Shown in pieces: positions 8,485 through 17,622 of a stretch of DNA of 64,000 nucleotides. The DNA comes from an uncultured Burkholderiales bacterium (GTDB taxonomy: Bacteria; Pseudomonadota; Gammaproteobacteria; Burkholderiales; Burkholderiaceae_C), in contig CAIQBO010000028.1 in NCBI GenBank assembly GCA_903870145.1, positions 1-64,000 on the forward strand. Reading direction: 5' to 3'. The notes beneath the pieces were generated by a model that searched no databases, was not told where the DNA came from, and saw nothing but the letters and a program-made list of their open reading frames with translations. Each line of letters starts with the position of its first letter. Within the stretch, counting starts at the first letter, position 1. The position numbers and the translations under genes are program-made.

Positions 8485-9612
8485 ATGAGCAACACACACA
8501 CCTCCAGCAGTTTTGCAGCTTTGCAAAACGACAGCTTTTTGCGCGCTTGTTTGCGCCAAGCCACGCCGCACACACCCGTTTGGTTGATGCGCCAAGCCGG
8601 GCGTTATTTGCCTGAATATTGCGCCACGCGGGCCAAGGCGGGAAGTTTCATGGGCTTGGCGACCAACGTGGACTTTGCCACCGAGGTGACATTGCAGCCC
8701 TTAGAGCGCTATCCCTTGGACGCCGCCATCTTGTTCAGCGACATTTTGACGGTGCCCGATGCCATGGGCTTGGGCTTGAGCTTTGCACAGGGCGAGGGCC
8801 CGCGCTTTGCCACATCGGTGCGCGATGAAGCCGCTGTAGCGAAGTTGCAGGTGCCCGACATGAACAAGCTGCGCTACGTGTTTGATGCCGTCACCTCGAT
8901 CCGCAAAGCCTTGAACGGGCGCGTGCCCTTGATTGGTTTTTCGGGCAGCCCTTGGACTTTGGCTTGTTACATGGTGGAGGGGCAAGGCTCAGACGATTAC
9001 CGCTTGGTCAAGTCCATGCTGTACAGCCGGCCTGACTTGATGCACCGTATGCTGGAAGTCAATGCCCAAGCGGTGGCCGCTTACTTGAACTTGCAAATAG
9101 AAGCCGGCGCACAAGCGGTGATGATTTTTGACAGCTGGGGCGGCGTTTTGGCAGACGGGGCTTTCCAGGAATTCAGCTTGGCCTATACCGCCCGGGTTTT
9201 GGCTTTGCTCAAAACCGAACATGCGGGCCAACGCATTCCGCGCATTGTCTTCACCAAGGGAGGTGGCCTGTGGCTGGATGAGATGAAGGGCTTGGACTGT
9301 GAGGTGCTCGGCCTGGACTGGACCATGAACTTGGGCCGAGCCCGCGCCATGGTGGGGGGAGCCGTGGGGGGGCCTGGCAAGGCCTTGCAAGGCAACATTG
9401 ACCCCAATGTGTTGTTTGCCCCGCCGGCTCAAATTCAAAAAGAAGTGCGGCGCGTGCTCGAGAGCTTTGGCACGCCGCACCTGGACATGCTAAAGAGCGG
9501 GCCCACCCACATCTTCAATTTAGGCCATGGCATCAGCCAATACACCCCACCCGATGCTGTGAGCGCATTGGTAGAAGCGGTTCACAGCCACTCCCAAGTT
9601 TTGCGGCGCTAA
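8485..9612 (+). CDS. hemE: Uroporphyrinogen decarboxylase
   Basis: A 375-residue cytosolic enzyme that removes four acetate carboxyls from uroporphyrinogen III to give coproporphyrinogen III in haem synthesis. The signature [15 protein letters not shown] (residues 31-45) and the second signature region ([18 protein letters not shown]) are complete, as is the C-terminal [12 protein letters not shown] motif. Length matches the family (about 355-370). The hemE-priA order is conserved in many betaproteobacteria. No terminator with a T-tract is seen right after it. Confidence 0.97.
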   Translation: MSNTHTSSSFAALQNDSFLRACLRQATPHTPVWLMRQAGRYLPEYCATRAKAGSFMGLATNVDFATEVTLQPLERYPLDAAILFSDILTVPDAMGLGLSFAQGEGPRFATSVRDEAAVAKLQVPDMNKLRYVFDAVTSIRKALNGRVPLIGFSGSPWTLACYMVEGQGSDDYRLVKSMLYSRPDLMHRMLEVNAQAVAAYLNLQIEAGAQAVMIFDSWGGVLADGAFQEFSLAYTARVLALLKTEHAGQRIPRIVFTKGGGLWLDEMKGLDCEVLGLDWTMNLGRARAMVGGAVGGPGKALQGNIDPNVLFAPPAQIQKEVRRVLESFGTPHLDMLKSGPTHIFNLGHGISQYTPPDAVSALVEAVHSHSQVLRR

Positions 9613-9718
9613 GGTCTGCCACCCCCGCCTGCGCAAGCCTGCTGTAGCACAAAAAAAACAGCTGAGAAGACCTGAAGGCATTCAAAAATAATTTATTTTT
9701 TGGGTATTTTCTATTGAC

Positions 9719-9727
9719 TTATTCACA
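9719..9727 (+). promoter_or_regulatory. DnaA box-like 9-mer (TTATTCACA)
   Basis: Matches the relaxed DnaA box TTATNCACA exactly. It lies in an A+T-rich stretch 107 bases after hemE. Confidence 0.5.
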
Positions 9728-9851
9728 AAAGTTCGAATTGATACTTTCAATCATCGTGACTTTGGCAAGGCCTTCAGGAACAACTTGAAATAATCGTAAG
9801 TCTTTGATTTTATGAACTTATTTAATTCTGCTCAGTTGCCGAGCATTCTAG

Positions 9852-9878
9852 GCAAAGCCTTGTTTTGCAAGGCTTTGC
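9852..9878. repeat. Perfect 11-bp inverted repeat (hairpin)
   Basis: GCAAAGCCTTG (9852-9862) pairs fully with CAAGGCTTTGC (9868-9878) across a 5-base loop TTTTG. No T-run follows on the plus strand, so it is not a standard intrinsic terminator for hemE, which ended 240 bases earlier. It sits between the two DnaA-box-like sites. Confidence 0.75.
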
Positions 9879-9906
9879 GAGCCATCGGGTTAGGTTTTCA
9901 ACAAAG

Positions 9907-9915
9907 TTATCCACA
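9907..9915 (+). promoter_or_regulatory. DnaA box (perfect consensus TTATCCACA)
   Basis: Exact match to the strongest E. coli DnaA box, 122 bases ahead of priA and in the same orientation as the site at 9719. Confidence 0.6.
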
Positions 9916-10030
9916 GAAATTTTGGACTTCCTTTAAAGCATTTGAAAATCAACAACTTACCGGCGTTTTCAAGAAATTTCCTAAGCTTCAAAATGCTTAA
10001 ATTCGCTAGATTTGACAAGACAAGTGCAGG

Positions 10031-12136
10031 ATGGGCATGACGTTCTGGCTGGATGTTGCCGTGGCCACCCCTGTGCACAGTCAAGTTGGCGGGCTGTTGG
10101 TTTACCGCTCCAATGAGGCGCTGGCGCTTGGCAGTTTGGTGCGCGTGCCCTTGGGCAAGCGCGAGGTTTTGGGTGTGGTCTGGGGCGTGCACAACAAGGC
10201 TGCGCAAGGATTGCATGCGCCAAGCGTGCGCGAGGTTTGCGGCGCTTTGGCGGGCATTGAACCGCTTTGCCAAGGCTGGCGCGCGCTGGTGCAGTTTGCT
10301 GCGCAGTACTACCAGCGCGCAATTGGCGAGGTGGCCTTGGCCGCTTTGCCACCGCAACTGCGCGATCTGAACGATGCGCAATTGGCACGGCGTTTGAAAC
10401 GGCCATCCGGCGCCGATGCCGCGTTGAGCAGCGCCATGCTGGCGCCTTGGCCCTTGTCTGAACAGCAAGTGGCGGTGCTCGACAACATCGAAGAAGGCAG
10501 TGGGCCCTTCTTGATTTTTGGCGCCACCGGCAGCGGCAAAACCGAGGTTTATTTGCAGGCCGTGGCGTGCTGCTTGGCAGCCGACCCGAACGCGCAAGCT
10601 TTGATGATGGTGCCCGAGATCAACTTGACACCGCAGCTGGAGGAGCGCGTCAAAGCGCGCTTTGGCGAGGCTGGTGTGGTCTCGATGCACAGCGGCATGA
10701 CCGCGCCACAAAGGCTTAAAAGCTGGTTGGCCGCGCACAGCGGCACAGCCCGCATTGTTTTGGGCACGCGCATGGCTGTGTTTGCTTCAATGCCCCATTT
10801 GAAATGGATTGTGGTGGACGAGGAGCACGACGCCAGCTACAAGCAGCAAGAAGGCGCGCGCTATTCAGCGCGCGATTTGGCGGTGTACCGAGGCCGCCTT
10901 GAAGGGGCGAAGGTTTTGCTCGGATCGGCCACGCCCTCCTTGGAGAGTTGGCATCACAGCCGGCCCGCCCAAGAGGGTGGGCGCTACCAACGATTGCACA
11001 TGCCCACGCGCATTGGCGCAGGTCAACTGCCCGCGGTGAGGCGGGTGGACATGAACCACCAACCGCGCAAAACGGTGTTGTCTGCGCCTTTGATGGCGGC
11101 CATTCAAGAGCGTGTGGCGCGCGGCGAGCAAAGTATGTTACTGCTGAACCGGCGTGGTTATGCGCCAGTGCTGCACTGCGCTGATTGCGGCTGGAAAAGT
11201 CAATGCGCGCATTGCAGCGCGTTCAAGGTGTTTCATAAAATTGACCGCAGCTTGCGCTGCCACCACTGCGGTTTTTCGCAGCGTGTGCCGCGCGCGTGCC
11301 CTGAATGCGGCAACGCCGACATTGAAGCCATGGGGCGAGGGACCGAGCAGTTGGAAGAGCACTTGGGCGAGTTGTTGGCCGGTGTTTGCAGGCCCGATGG
11401 CCAAGCCGTTCAGATTGCCCGCATTGATGCCGACAGCACACGCTTGAAGGGCGCTTTGGCGATGCAGTTGGCGCAGGTGCACAGCGGCCAGGTGGACGTG
11501 CTGGTGGGCACCCAAATGATTGCCAAAGGGCATGATTTTCGGCGCATTACGTTGGTCGCTGCTGTGAACCCCGATGGCGCTTTGTTTTCAAGCGACTTTC
11601 GCGCGCCTGAACGCTTGTTTGCCTTGCTGATGCAAGCCGGTGGCCGTGCGGGAAGAGACGCCGCGCAAAGCGCCGGCAGTGAAATGTGGGTGCAAACTTT
11701 TCATCCCACGCATGCCTTGTTTGAGGCCTTGAAAAAACACGACTACCCCAGCTTTGCCGCGCAACAATTGACGGAGCGTTTGGAGGCGGGCTTGCCGCCC
11801 ATGAGCTTTCAAGCTTTGCTGCGCAGTGATGCACGCACGCAAGAGGTGGCGCAAAACTTTTTAAACAACGTCAAGCAAGATTTGCATGCACTGTGCGCGC
11901 TTGATTCAACCGATGCGGCCGCGTTGGCGCAGGTCAGTTTGTATCCTGCCGTGCCCATGAGCATTCAACGGGTGGCCAATGTAGAACGCGCGCAGATGTT
12001 GATCGAAAGCCCTTCTCGCCAAGCCTTGCACCGGGTCTTGACACTCATGCAAGCGCTATTGCATGCAGCACGCTCGAAGCCCCAACACAAGGGCTTGATC
12101 CGCTGGCTGGTGGATGTAGACCCGCTGGCGATTTAA
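10031..12136 (+). CDS. priA: Primosomal protein N' (replication restart helicase PriA)
   Basis: A 701-residue superfamily-2 DNA helicase that recognises stalled forks and loads the replisome. The N-terminal 3' DNA-binding domain is followed by Walker A GATGSGKTEVY (about 163-173), DEEHD as the Walker B box, and a zinc-binding insert with eight Cys in four CxxC-type pairs (CADCGWKSQCAHC ... CHHCGF ... CPECGN). The C-terminal helicase motif GTQMIAKGHDF is present. A second ATG two codons downstream (10037) is an alternative start. The gene ends 4 bases into the convergent transporter gene. Confidence 0.95.
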   Translation: MGMTFWLDVAVATPVHSQVGGLLVYRSNEALALGSLVRVPLGKREVLGVVWGVHNKAAQGLHAPSVREVCGALAGIEPLCQGWRALVQFAAQYYQRAIGEVALAALPPQLRDLNDAQLARRLKRPSGADAALSSAMLAPWPLSEQQVAVLDNIEEGSGPFLIFGATGSGKTEVYLQAVACCLAADPNAQALMMVPEINLTPQLEERVKARFGEAGVVSMHSGMTAPQRLKSWLAAHSGTARIVLGTRMAVFASMPHLKWIVVDEEHDASYKQQEGARYSARDLAVYRGRLEGAKVLLGSATPSLESWHHSRPAQEGGRYQRLHMPTRIGAGQLPAVRRVDMNHQPRKTVLSAPLMAAIQERVARGEQSMLLLNRRGYAPVLHCADCGWKSQCAHCSAFKVFHKIDRSLRCHHCGFSQRVPRACPECGNADIEAMGRGTEQLEEHLGELLAGVCRPDGQAVQIARIDADSTRLKGALAMQLAQVHSGQVDVLVGTQMIAKGHDFRRITLVAAVNPDGALFSSDFRAPERLFALLMQAGGRAGRDAAQSAGSEMWVQTFHPTHALFEALKKHDYPSFAAQQLTERLEAGLPPMSFQALLRSDARTQEVAQNFLNNVKQDLHALCALDSTDAAALAQVSLYPAVPMSIQRVANVERAQMLIESPSRQALHRVLTLMQALLHAARSKPQHKGLIRWLVDVDPLAI

Positions 12137-13098
12137 CGCAGCAGCGTGACAGCGCCAGAGAAAGTCAAAAAGGCTGCCGCGGTGGAGACCAAAATGATGC
12201 GCGCAATGCGACCGTTGTCTGCACCAAAGCGCTCAGACAGCATGGCCACGTTGCTGGCGCTTGGCAAAGCGGCCACCAATACCATGACCTTCAGCGCAAA
12301 TGGCTCGATCGGCACCCCGATGGAGATGGCGGCCAAGCCCACGCATAAAACCAACAGGGGGTGCAGAAATAACTTCATGAGCGCTACGGGCACATAGTCA
12401 CGCCAAGTCAATGGACCGTGGTGTTCGTGGTGTGCAATTTTTTGCGAACGTGCCAGCACCGCGCCGATGGTGAACAGCGCGACAGGGGAGGCCGCATCGC
12501 CCAGCAAGGCCACGGTATGCGCCACAGGGCTGGGCAAGCTCCATTGAAAACCAGAGAACAGGGTGCCCAACAAAATGGCCCAGGGCAAGGGATTGCGCAG
12601 GATACCCGACAAGGCATTTTTGACAGCCCTTGAAGCGCCATGATCGCCCGCGCCATCGAGCCGCGACAAAGCAATGCACAAGGAGGTGGTGATCACCATG
12701 TCAATGATCATGGTGATGATGGCAGGCCCTGCAGCTGCAGCGCCCAGCAAAGCCACCAGTAAGGGCATGCCCATGAAACCGGTGTTGGGAAAAGCGCCGA
12801 CCAAGGCGCCAAATGCCGCGTCGTTCCAGCCGATGCGCCTGTTCATGCTGACTGCGACCAAGAAGCCGACCATGACCAGTGCGCAAAAAAGGTAGCTCAA
12901 GAAAACACCTGCGTCGAGCAACTGCGCCACCGGTGTATTGGCACCAAAACGAAACAGCATGCAAGGCAAGGCAAAGTACAGCACAAAGCCGTTCAGGCCA
13001 GGGATGGCTTCAAAGGGCAGCATTTGGCGACGTGCAGCCCAGTAGCCGCACAAGACCAAAGCGAAAAAAGGAAAGGTGACGCGCAAGACATCTAACAT
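12133..13098 (-). CDS. AEC family transporter (auxin efflux carrier-like permease)
   Basis: A 321-residue membrane protein with about ten hydrophobic segments in two inverted halves. The FALPCMLFRFGA segment and the mid-protein GAFPNTGFMGMPLL motif (Asn-Thr/Gly/Pro) are typical of the AEC family, which exports or imports small organic anions such as malate or malonate. Starts further upstream (to 13164) exist, but the ATG at 13098 begins directly at the first membrane helix (MLDVLRVTFPFFALV). It is divergent from rep, with a 91-base gap, and overlaps priA by 4 bases at the 3' ends. Substrate unknown. Confidence 0.85.
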   Translation of the reverse strand: MLDVLRVTFPFFALVLCGYWAARRQMLPFEAIPGLNGFVLYFALPCMLFRFGANTPVAQLLDAGVFLSYLFCALVMVGFLVAVSMNRRIGWNDAAFGALVGAFPNTGFMGMPLLVALLGAAAAGPAIITMIIDMVITTSLCIALSRLDGAGDHGASRAVKNALSGILRNPLPWAILLGTLFSGFQWSLPSPVAHTVALLGDAASPVALFTIGAVLARSQKIAHHEHHGPLTWRDYVPVALMKLFLHPLLVLCVGLAAISIGVPIEPFALKVMVLVAALPSASNVAMLSERFGADNGRIARIILVSTAAAFLTFSGAVTLLR

Positions 13099-13150
13099 GC
13101 CCCGTATTGTCTCTGCAATTACGTCTTTGCGCGGTCCCCTGGCGGACATT

Positions 13151-13180
13151 TTGGCGCGCATCACCTGGGGCCGCTATGAT
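13151..13180 (+). promoter_or_regulatory. Candidate sigma-70 promoter of rep
   Basis: TTGGCG (13151-13156), an 18-base spacer and TATGAT (13175-13180) lie just before the rep start codon at 13190. That leaves almost no 5' untranslated region, so rep may have a very short leader. Prediction from hexamer match only. Confidence 0.4.
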
Positions 13181-13189
13181 CGTGCGCTT

Positions 13190-15307
13190 ATGTCTGCACC
13201 CTCCTCCGGTTTGAACCTGGCCCAACAAGAAGCTGTCCATTACGTGCAAGGGCCGTGCTTGGTATTGGCGGGTGCCGGTTCGGGCAAGACCCGTGTGATC
13301 ACGCACAAGATTGCCCGCTTGATCGAGGTGGGCTTAGAGCCACAGCGCATCGCGGCCATCACCTTCACCAACAAAGCGGCCAGCGAGATGCGCGAGCGAG
13401 CGCGCAGCTTGATCGGCAAAGCGGCCAAAGAAGTGTTGATTTGCACTTTTCACGCGCTGGGCGTGCGCATCATGCGCCACGGTGGCCACTTGCTGGGATT
13501 GAAGCCGCAGTTCAGCATCTTGGACTCGGACGATGTGAGCAGCATTTTGAAAGATTGCGGGGGCAGCACCGATGCGGCCACTGCCAGGCAGTGGCAATGG
13601 ACCATCAGCCTTTGGAAAAATTCGGGTCTTGATTCAGCGCAAGCCCAAGCCTTGGCCAAAGACGAGAACGAACGCACGATTGCACGCATCATGGGCCGCT
13701 ACGAAGAGCGTTTGGCCGCTTATCAAAGTGTGGATTTTGACGACTTGATTGGTTTGCCCTTGAAGCTGCTGGTGCAATTTCCACAAGAACGCGAACATTG
13801 GCAAGCGGCCATGGGCCATGTGTTGGTGGACGAGTACCAAGACACCAATGCCACGCAATACGAGGTTCTGAAACATTTGGTAGGGCCGCGTGCGCGCTTT
13901 ACGGCAGTGGGAGATGATGACCAATCTATTTACGGCTGGCGCGGCGCCACCTTGGACAACTTGAAGCGTTTGCCGCAAGACTTTCCAAATTTGAAATTGA
14001 TCAAGCTCGAGCAAAATTACCGCTCGACCAGTGCCATCTTGCGCGCGGCCAACAACGTGATTGCACCCAACCCCAAACTGTTCCCCAAAACTTTGTTTTC
14101 TGAGCTGGGTGAAGGTGAACCGGTGCGCGTGGTGGACGCTGACCACGAAGAACACGAGGCTGAGCGTGCAGTGGCGCGCATTCAATCGCTGCGTGCAGGC
14201 ACTGCTGTGAGCAGCGGGGGCACGCAGTTCAGAGAGTTCAAAGAGTTTGCAATTTTGTACCGCGCCAACCACATGGCCAAGCCGTTTGAGAAAGCTTTGC
14301 GACGCGCGCAAATTCCCTACAAAGTCTCGGGCGGGCAAAGTTTTTTTGACCGCGCAGAAATCAAAGATCTGTGCGCATGGTTTCGCTTGTGGGTCAACAA
14401 CAATGACGACCCGGCTTTCTTGCGCGCCATCACCAGCCCCAAGCGCGGCATTGGCCACCAAACGCTAGCGAGCTTGGGCAGTTTTGCCAGTCAATACAAA
14501 GCCAGTTTGTTTGAGGCGCTGTTTTCAAACAGTTTGGGCAGCCGCTTGCCCTCTCGCGCGGTGGCCAGCTTGCATGAGTTTGGTCGATTTTTAAACGACC
14601 AAGAATACCGCGCACGGCACACGCACGGGGCGCAAGAGGCCAAGGATTTTTTGAGCGCTTGGCTGAAAGACATTGGTTACCAAAAACATTTGTACGACAG
14701 CGAAGAGAACGAGAAAGTCGCAGCCATGCGCTGGGGCCATGTGCTGGAATTTTGTGACTGGATGGCGGGCCGCTGTGGTGGTGAAATTGACGATGCGGCA
14801 GGGGTGCATACAGCGCAAGAAAAAAAATCTTTGCTGGAAGTGGCGCAAACTATTTCATTGCTCTCGACCTTGAACGAGCGAGATCAAGACCCCAATGTGG
14901 TGACATTGTCAACACTGCACGCGGCCAAGGGTTTGGAGTGGCCGCATGTGATGTTGGTGGGCGTCAATGAAGGTTTGCTGCCATTCAAAATGGACGACCA
15001 AGACAAAAGCGAAGGGCAAATTTTGCGCTTGGAAGAAGAGCGCCGCTTGATGTACGTGGGCATCACGCGGGCGCAGCGCTCGCTGGCAGTCAGCTGGACG
15101 CGCAGGCGAAAAAAAGGGCGCGAGAGCGTTGCCGCTTTGCCCAGCCGATTCATTGCGGAGATGGCTTTGGAGAAAACCACTCTCAAAGAGGACCCGCGCG
15201 AAAAACTCAAAGCACTGCGTGCGGAATTTGCGCTGAAGGCGGCCACAGCTGCTGCGGCGCGGGCTCAAGTGGATGATTGGCGCGGCACCAAGGTGGTGGG
15301 CAATTGA
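13190..15307 (+). CDS. rep: ATP-dependent DNA helicase Rep (UvrD/Rep superfamily 1)
   Basis: A 705-residue 3'-5' DNA helicase that helps forks pass protein barriers and takes part in restart, so it works with PriA encoded nearby. Walker A is AGAGSGKTRV (about 24-33). TFTNKAASEM (motif Ia), VDEYQDTN (motif II), DDQSIYGWRGA (motif III), LEQNYRST (motif IV), LSTLHAAKGLEW (motif V) and MYVGITRAQ (motif VI) are all present. The frame is open upstream to 13076, but the start at 13190 gives the usual N-terminus just before the Q motif (LNLAQQEAV). Its 3' end overlaps the convergent LacI-type gene by 43 bases. Confidence 0.94.
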   Translation: MSAPSSGLNLAQQEAVHYVQGPCLVLAGAGSGKTRVITHKIARLIEVGLEPQRIAAITFTNKAASEMRERARSLIGKAAKEVLICTFHALGVRIMRHGGHLLGLKPQFSILDSDDVSSILKDCGGSTDAATARQWQWTISLWKNSGLDSAQAQALAKDENERTIARIMGRYEERLAAYQSVDFDDLIGLPLKLLVQFPQEREHWQAAMGHVLVDEYQDTNATQYEVLKHLVGPRARFTAVGDDDQSIYGWRGATLDNLKRLPQDFPNLKLIKLEQNYRSTSAILRAANNVIAPNPKLFPKTLFSELGEGEPVRVVDADHEEHEAERAVARIQSLRAGTAVSSGGTQFREFKEFAILYRANHMAKPFEKALRRAQIPYKVSGGQSFFDRAEIKDLCAWFRLWVNNNDDPAFLRAITSPKRGIGHQTLASLGSFASQYKASLFEALFSNSLGSRLPSRAVASLHEFGRFLNDQEYRARHTHGAQEAKDFLSAWLKDIGYQKHLYDSEENEKVAAMRWGHVLEFCDWMAGRCGGEIDDAAGVHTAQEKKSLLEVAQTISLLSTLNERDQDPNVVTLSTLHAAKGLEWPHVMLVGVNEGLLPFKMDDQDKSEGQILRLEEERRLMYVGITRAQRSLAVSWTRRRKKGRESVAALPSRFIAEMALEKTTLKEDPREKLKALRAEFALKAATAAAARAQVDDWRGTKVVGN

Positions 15308-16275
15308 CGTGAGGCGGGTTGCTCGCCCTTGAGCAAGGCTTGCAAGCACTCCAGCAAAGTTTGCGCCGCCATCTGCAAGGGCTGACGCACGCTGCTCAAT
15401 GGCGGAAAGCTGTGCAGGGCGGCGTCGATGTCGTCATAGCCCACAACAGCCACTTGCTGAGGCACCGTGATGCCACGCGCATTGAGCACGCCCATGGCGC
15501 TGATGGCGATCAAATCGCTTGCGGCAACCAAAGCGTCCAAGGGCTGCCCTTGATCGCAAAAGTTGTGCATGGCTTGCTGCGCCTCCAAGGGCGTGAAGGG
15601 CGAGGGAATGTACAAGGACGGGTCGGGCATCAGCCCTCTTCGGCGGTGCGCATCGAGGTAGCCTTGGTACCTCAAATGAACTTCAGTGGTGTGGTGATCC
15701 CCCATGAAGGCCACACGCTTTCTGCCGCCTGCCAGCAAGTGTTCGGTGGCTAAGAAACCGCCACTTTGGTTGTCACTGCCCACACTGCAATAAGCCTGGT
15801 CAGGCAATTGCGCGCCCCAGACCACCAAGGGCACTTGCCTTTGTGCCAAGGCATTGAGTTGTTCGTGGTGGCCCCATTGCCCGATCACCACCATGCCTGC
15901 CACACGGCCTGAATCGAACAAGGCGGCGCACTGGTCTAAGTGGTCAGCATCGACCCTGGAGAGCAGCAAGTCGTAATGTTGATCGGTCAATACATCGGCC
16001 AAATTGCCCAGCATGGCCAGAAAAAAAGGATCTGTGACTTGCTGGCGCCGATCAGGCAAGTAGGGAATGACCACGCCCAAGGTGCGGTTGTCGCCGCGTC
16101 GCAAATTTTTTGCACCCGCATGAACTGTGTACTGATGGGCTTGCGCCAATTCCAAAATGCGTTGGCGCGTGTCCAGACGGATCAAGGGGCTGCCATTCAA
16201 GGCACGCGAGACCGTGGCCGTTGACACGCCAGCCAATGCGGCGATATCGGCCATTTGAAGTTTTCGTTTGTCCAA
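15265..16275 (-). CDS. LacI family transcriptional regulator, likely local sugar repressor
   Basis: A 336-residue LacI/GalR regulator: HTH with the classic VSTATVSRALNGS recognition region near the N-terminus, then a periplasmic-binding-protein-like effector domain (VVIPYLPD...VVVGYDDID). I chose a TTG start at 16275 because it gives MDKRKLQMADIAALAGV with a full first helix; the first in-frame ATG at 16254 would trim that helix, and a TTG at 16347 would overlap the TPR gene. Its operator should resemble TGNAANCGNTTNCA, and sites of that type lie ahead of the TonB receptor (19038-19051) and the amylase/pullulanase pair (26887-26900). A role like the MalI/MalR-type regulators of maltodextrin genes is inferred. 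Confidence 0.85.
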   Translation of the reverse strand: MDKRKLQMADIAALAGVSTATVSRALNGSPLIRLDTRQRILELAQAHQYTVHAGAKNLRRGDNRTLGVVIPYLPDRRQQVTDPFFLAMLGNLADVLTDQHYDLLLSRVDADHLDQCAALFDSGRVAGMVVIGQWGHHEQLNALAQRQVPLVVWGAQLPDQAYCSVGSDNQSGGFLATEHLLAGGRKRVAFMGDHHTTEVHLRYQGYLDAHRRRGLMPDPSLYIPSPFTPLEAQQAMHNFCDQGQPLDALVAASDLIAISAMGVLNARGITVPQQVAVVGYDDIDAALHSFPPLSSVRQPLQMAAQTLLECLQALLKGEQPASRQLPTTLVPRQSST

Positions 16276-16325
16276 AACTGTTGGTGTGTGTGGGTTGGAA
16301 GTAATGGGGTCTTTGATCAACCGCT

Positions 16326-17552
16326 TCAAGCCATCCAAAGTTTCCAAAGCTTGGCCAACTCCATGGCGGTGGCATCGCCTTGAACAGTCTCTAGCATTTT
16401 CAGGGCTTCTGGTTTTTTCCCCGCTTGAAACAAACTCAAAGCGAAATGCAAACGGGTCTCAACCTCGCGCTTGAGCCCACCCAAGGACAAGGCCTTGGCA
16501 TAAGCGGTGTTGGCAAGCTCCCAATTTTGTTTGGCTGCATAGACATCTGCAAGACTGGACCAGGCTGGGCCGTCTTTGGCTGATTTTTCAAGTGCGGGCA
16601 AACTCTTGTCGTCTTCGGCTGCGCGTTGCTGAATTTGTTGGCGCAATTTTTGGTGGGTGGCCGCTTCACTGCCTTTGCCCAAGACACCATTGGAATAGGC
16701 TGCGTCAATCACGCGCAAGGCTTCTGCTGGCAAACCCGCTTTGGAAGCCAGGTTGATCATGTCCATGTATTCGACCGTGTCTTGTACGTTGCCAGTGGCT
16801 TCAAGCAGGCGGTACAAGTCCAAATCAAAACGAGGATTGAAGCTGCTTTGCCGCGCCATGCGGGGAATGATTTCTGCCCAATACGCTTTGGAGGGGTGGT
16901 TTTGCAAAAGCAATTTCAAGCTGGCGTTGTAGCCCTCTTCGTCTTTCAATTGACGCTGGCTAAAGGCCATCAAGCGGTACTCGGTTTCGGGGGTTTTGAG
17001 CCCCGCACTGGCATCTAACTTGATTTTTTCTTGCACCTCTTGCACCACTTCTTGATGGCGCTGCAAGAGCGCGAGGGTTTGAATCAAAACCGGTCGCACG
17101 CTGGGGTTACTGCCCTCCAACTTGAAATACTGACGGGCCCACAGCACCAGGCGCGGATAGTCTTGCGCTTGTTGGCTGGCGCTGAGCAAGGCTTCAACCA
17201 AGGGCCGTTTTTCTGCATCCTTGGCGGTGCTGGGCAGCTCTTGAATCAAGCTTTCTAAGCTGCTGACAGCGAGCACAAAATTCTTGGCTTGACTGCTGGC
17301 AACAGCCAGCGTGCGCAAGATGGCATTGCGCTCGATGGCGGTCAACTCCGGCAAAGTCAGTGCTTGCTGGGCCAGCGCTGCAGCGGCCTCAGGCTGACCA
17401 CTTTGAAGCGCGTCTTGCGCCGCTTTGAGGGGCTTGGCCACTTCGGCGCGGACGTTGATTTGAGCCACTGCATTTGCAACATGCAATAGGCCGCCTAAGG
17501 CCACGCCAAGGGTCAGAGTGAAGATTTGAAGCGAGCGAAAAATTTGTTTCAT
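16326..17552 (-). CDS. Exported TPR-repeat protein of unknown role
   Basis: A 408-residue protein with a signal peptide (MKQIFRSLQIFTLTLGVALG, cleavage near ANAVAQ at about 30) and an alpha-helical body rich in Ala, Leu and Gln. Several 34-residue tetratricopeptide-like units can be seen (for example WSSLADVYAAKQNWELANTAYAKAL in the C-terminal third, here split by position as residues of one TPR pair). The start at 17552 is fixed by the signal peptide and AGGA 9 bases upstream; the longer open frame upstream is an antisense shadow of the antiporter gene. TPR proteins bind partner proteins; none can be named. It lies 50 bases ahead of the LacI-type gene and is probably cotranscribed with it. 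Confidence 0.75.
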   Translation of the reverse strand: MKQIFRSLQIFTLTLGVALGGLLHVANAVAQINVRAEVAKPLKAAQDALQSGQPEAAAALAQQALTLPELTAIERNAILRTLAVASSQAKNFVLAVSSLESLIQELPSTAKDAEKRPLVEALLSASQQAQDYPRLVLWARQYFKLEGSNPSVRPVLIQTLALLQRHQEVVQEVQEKIKLDASAGLKTPETEYRLMAFSQRQLKDEEGYNASLKLLLQNHPSKAYWAEIIPRMARQSSFNPRFDLDLYRLLEATGNVQDTVEYMDMINLASKAGLPAEALRVIDAAYSNGVLGKGSEAATHQKLRQQIQQRAAEDDKSLPALEKSAKDGPAWSSLADVYAAKQNWELANTAYAKALSLGGLKREVETRLHFALSLFQAGKKPEALKMLETVQGDATAMELAKLWKLWMA

Positions 17553-17622
17553 AAAACGATTCCTGATAGCACTGATTGTCGCCAAAAAATTGGCCTGATT
17601 TTTAACAGTGCAAAATTGGCGC

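Larger units (their letters stand above)
9613..10030. other. AT-rich hemE-priA intergenic region with DnaA boxes and a long hairpin
   Basis: This 418-base gap is clearly more A+T-rich than its surroundings. It holds two DnaA-box-like 9-mers in the same orientation (TTATTCACA 9719-9727, TTATCCACA 9907-9915) and a perfect 11-bp hairpin between them. The only open frame (9812-10000, 62 residues) has no recognisable protein features, so I do not call it a gene. The region could hold a DnaA-responsive promoter for priA or a replication-related site; the sequence alone does not decide. Confidence 0.6.

Noticed and set aside
9812-10000. 62-residue open frame between hemE and priA
   Set aside because: It spans the perfect hairpin and the DnaA box, and its composition follows the A+T-rich DNA rather than a protein.
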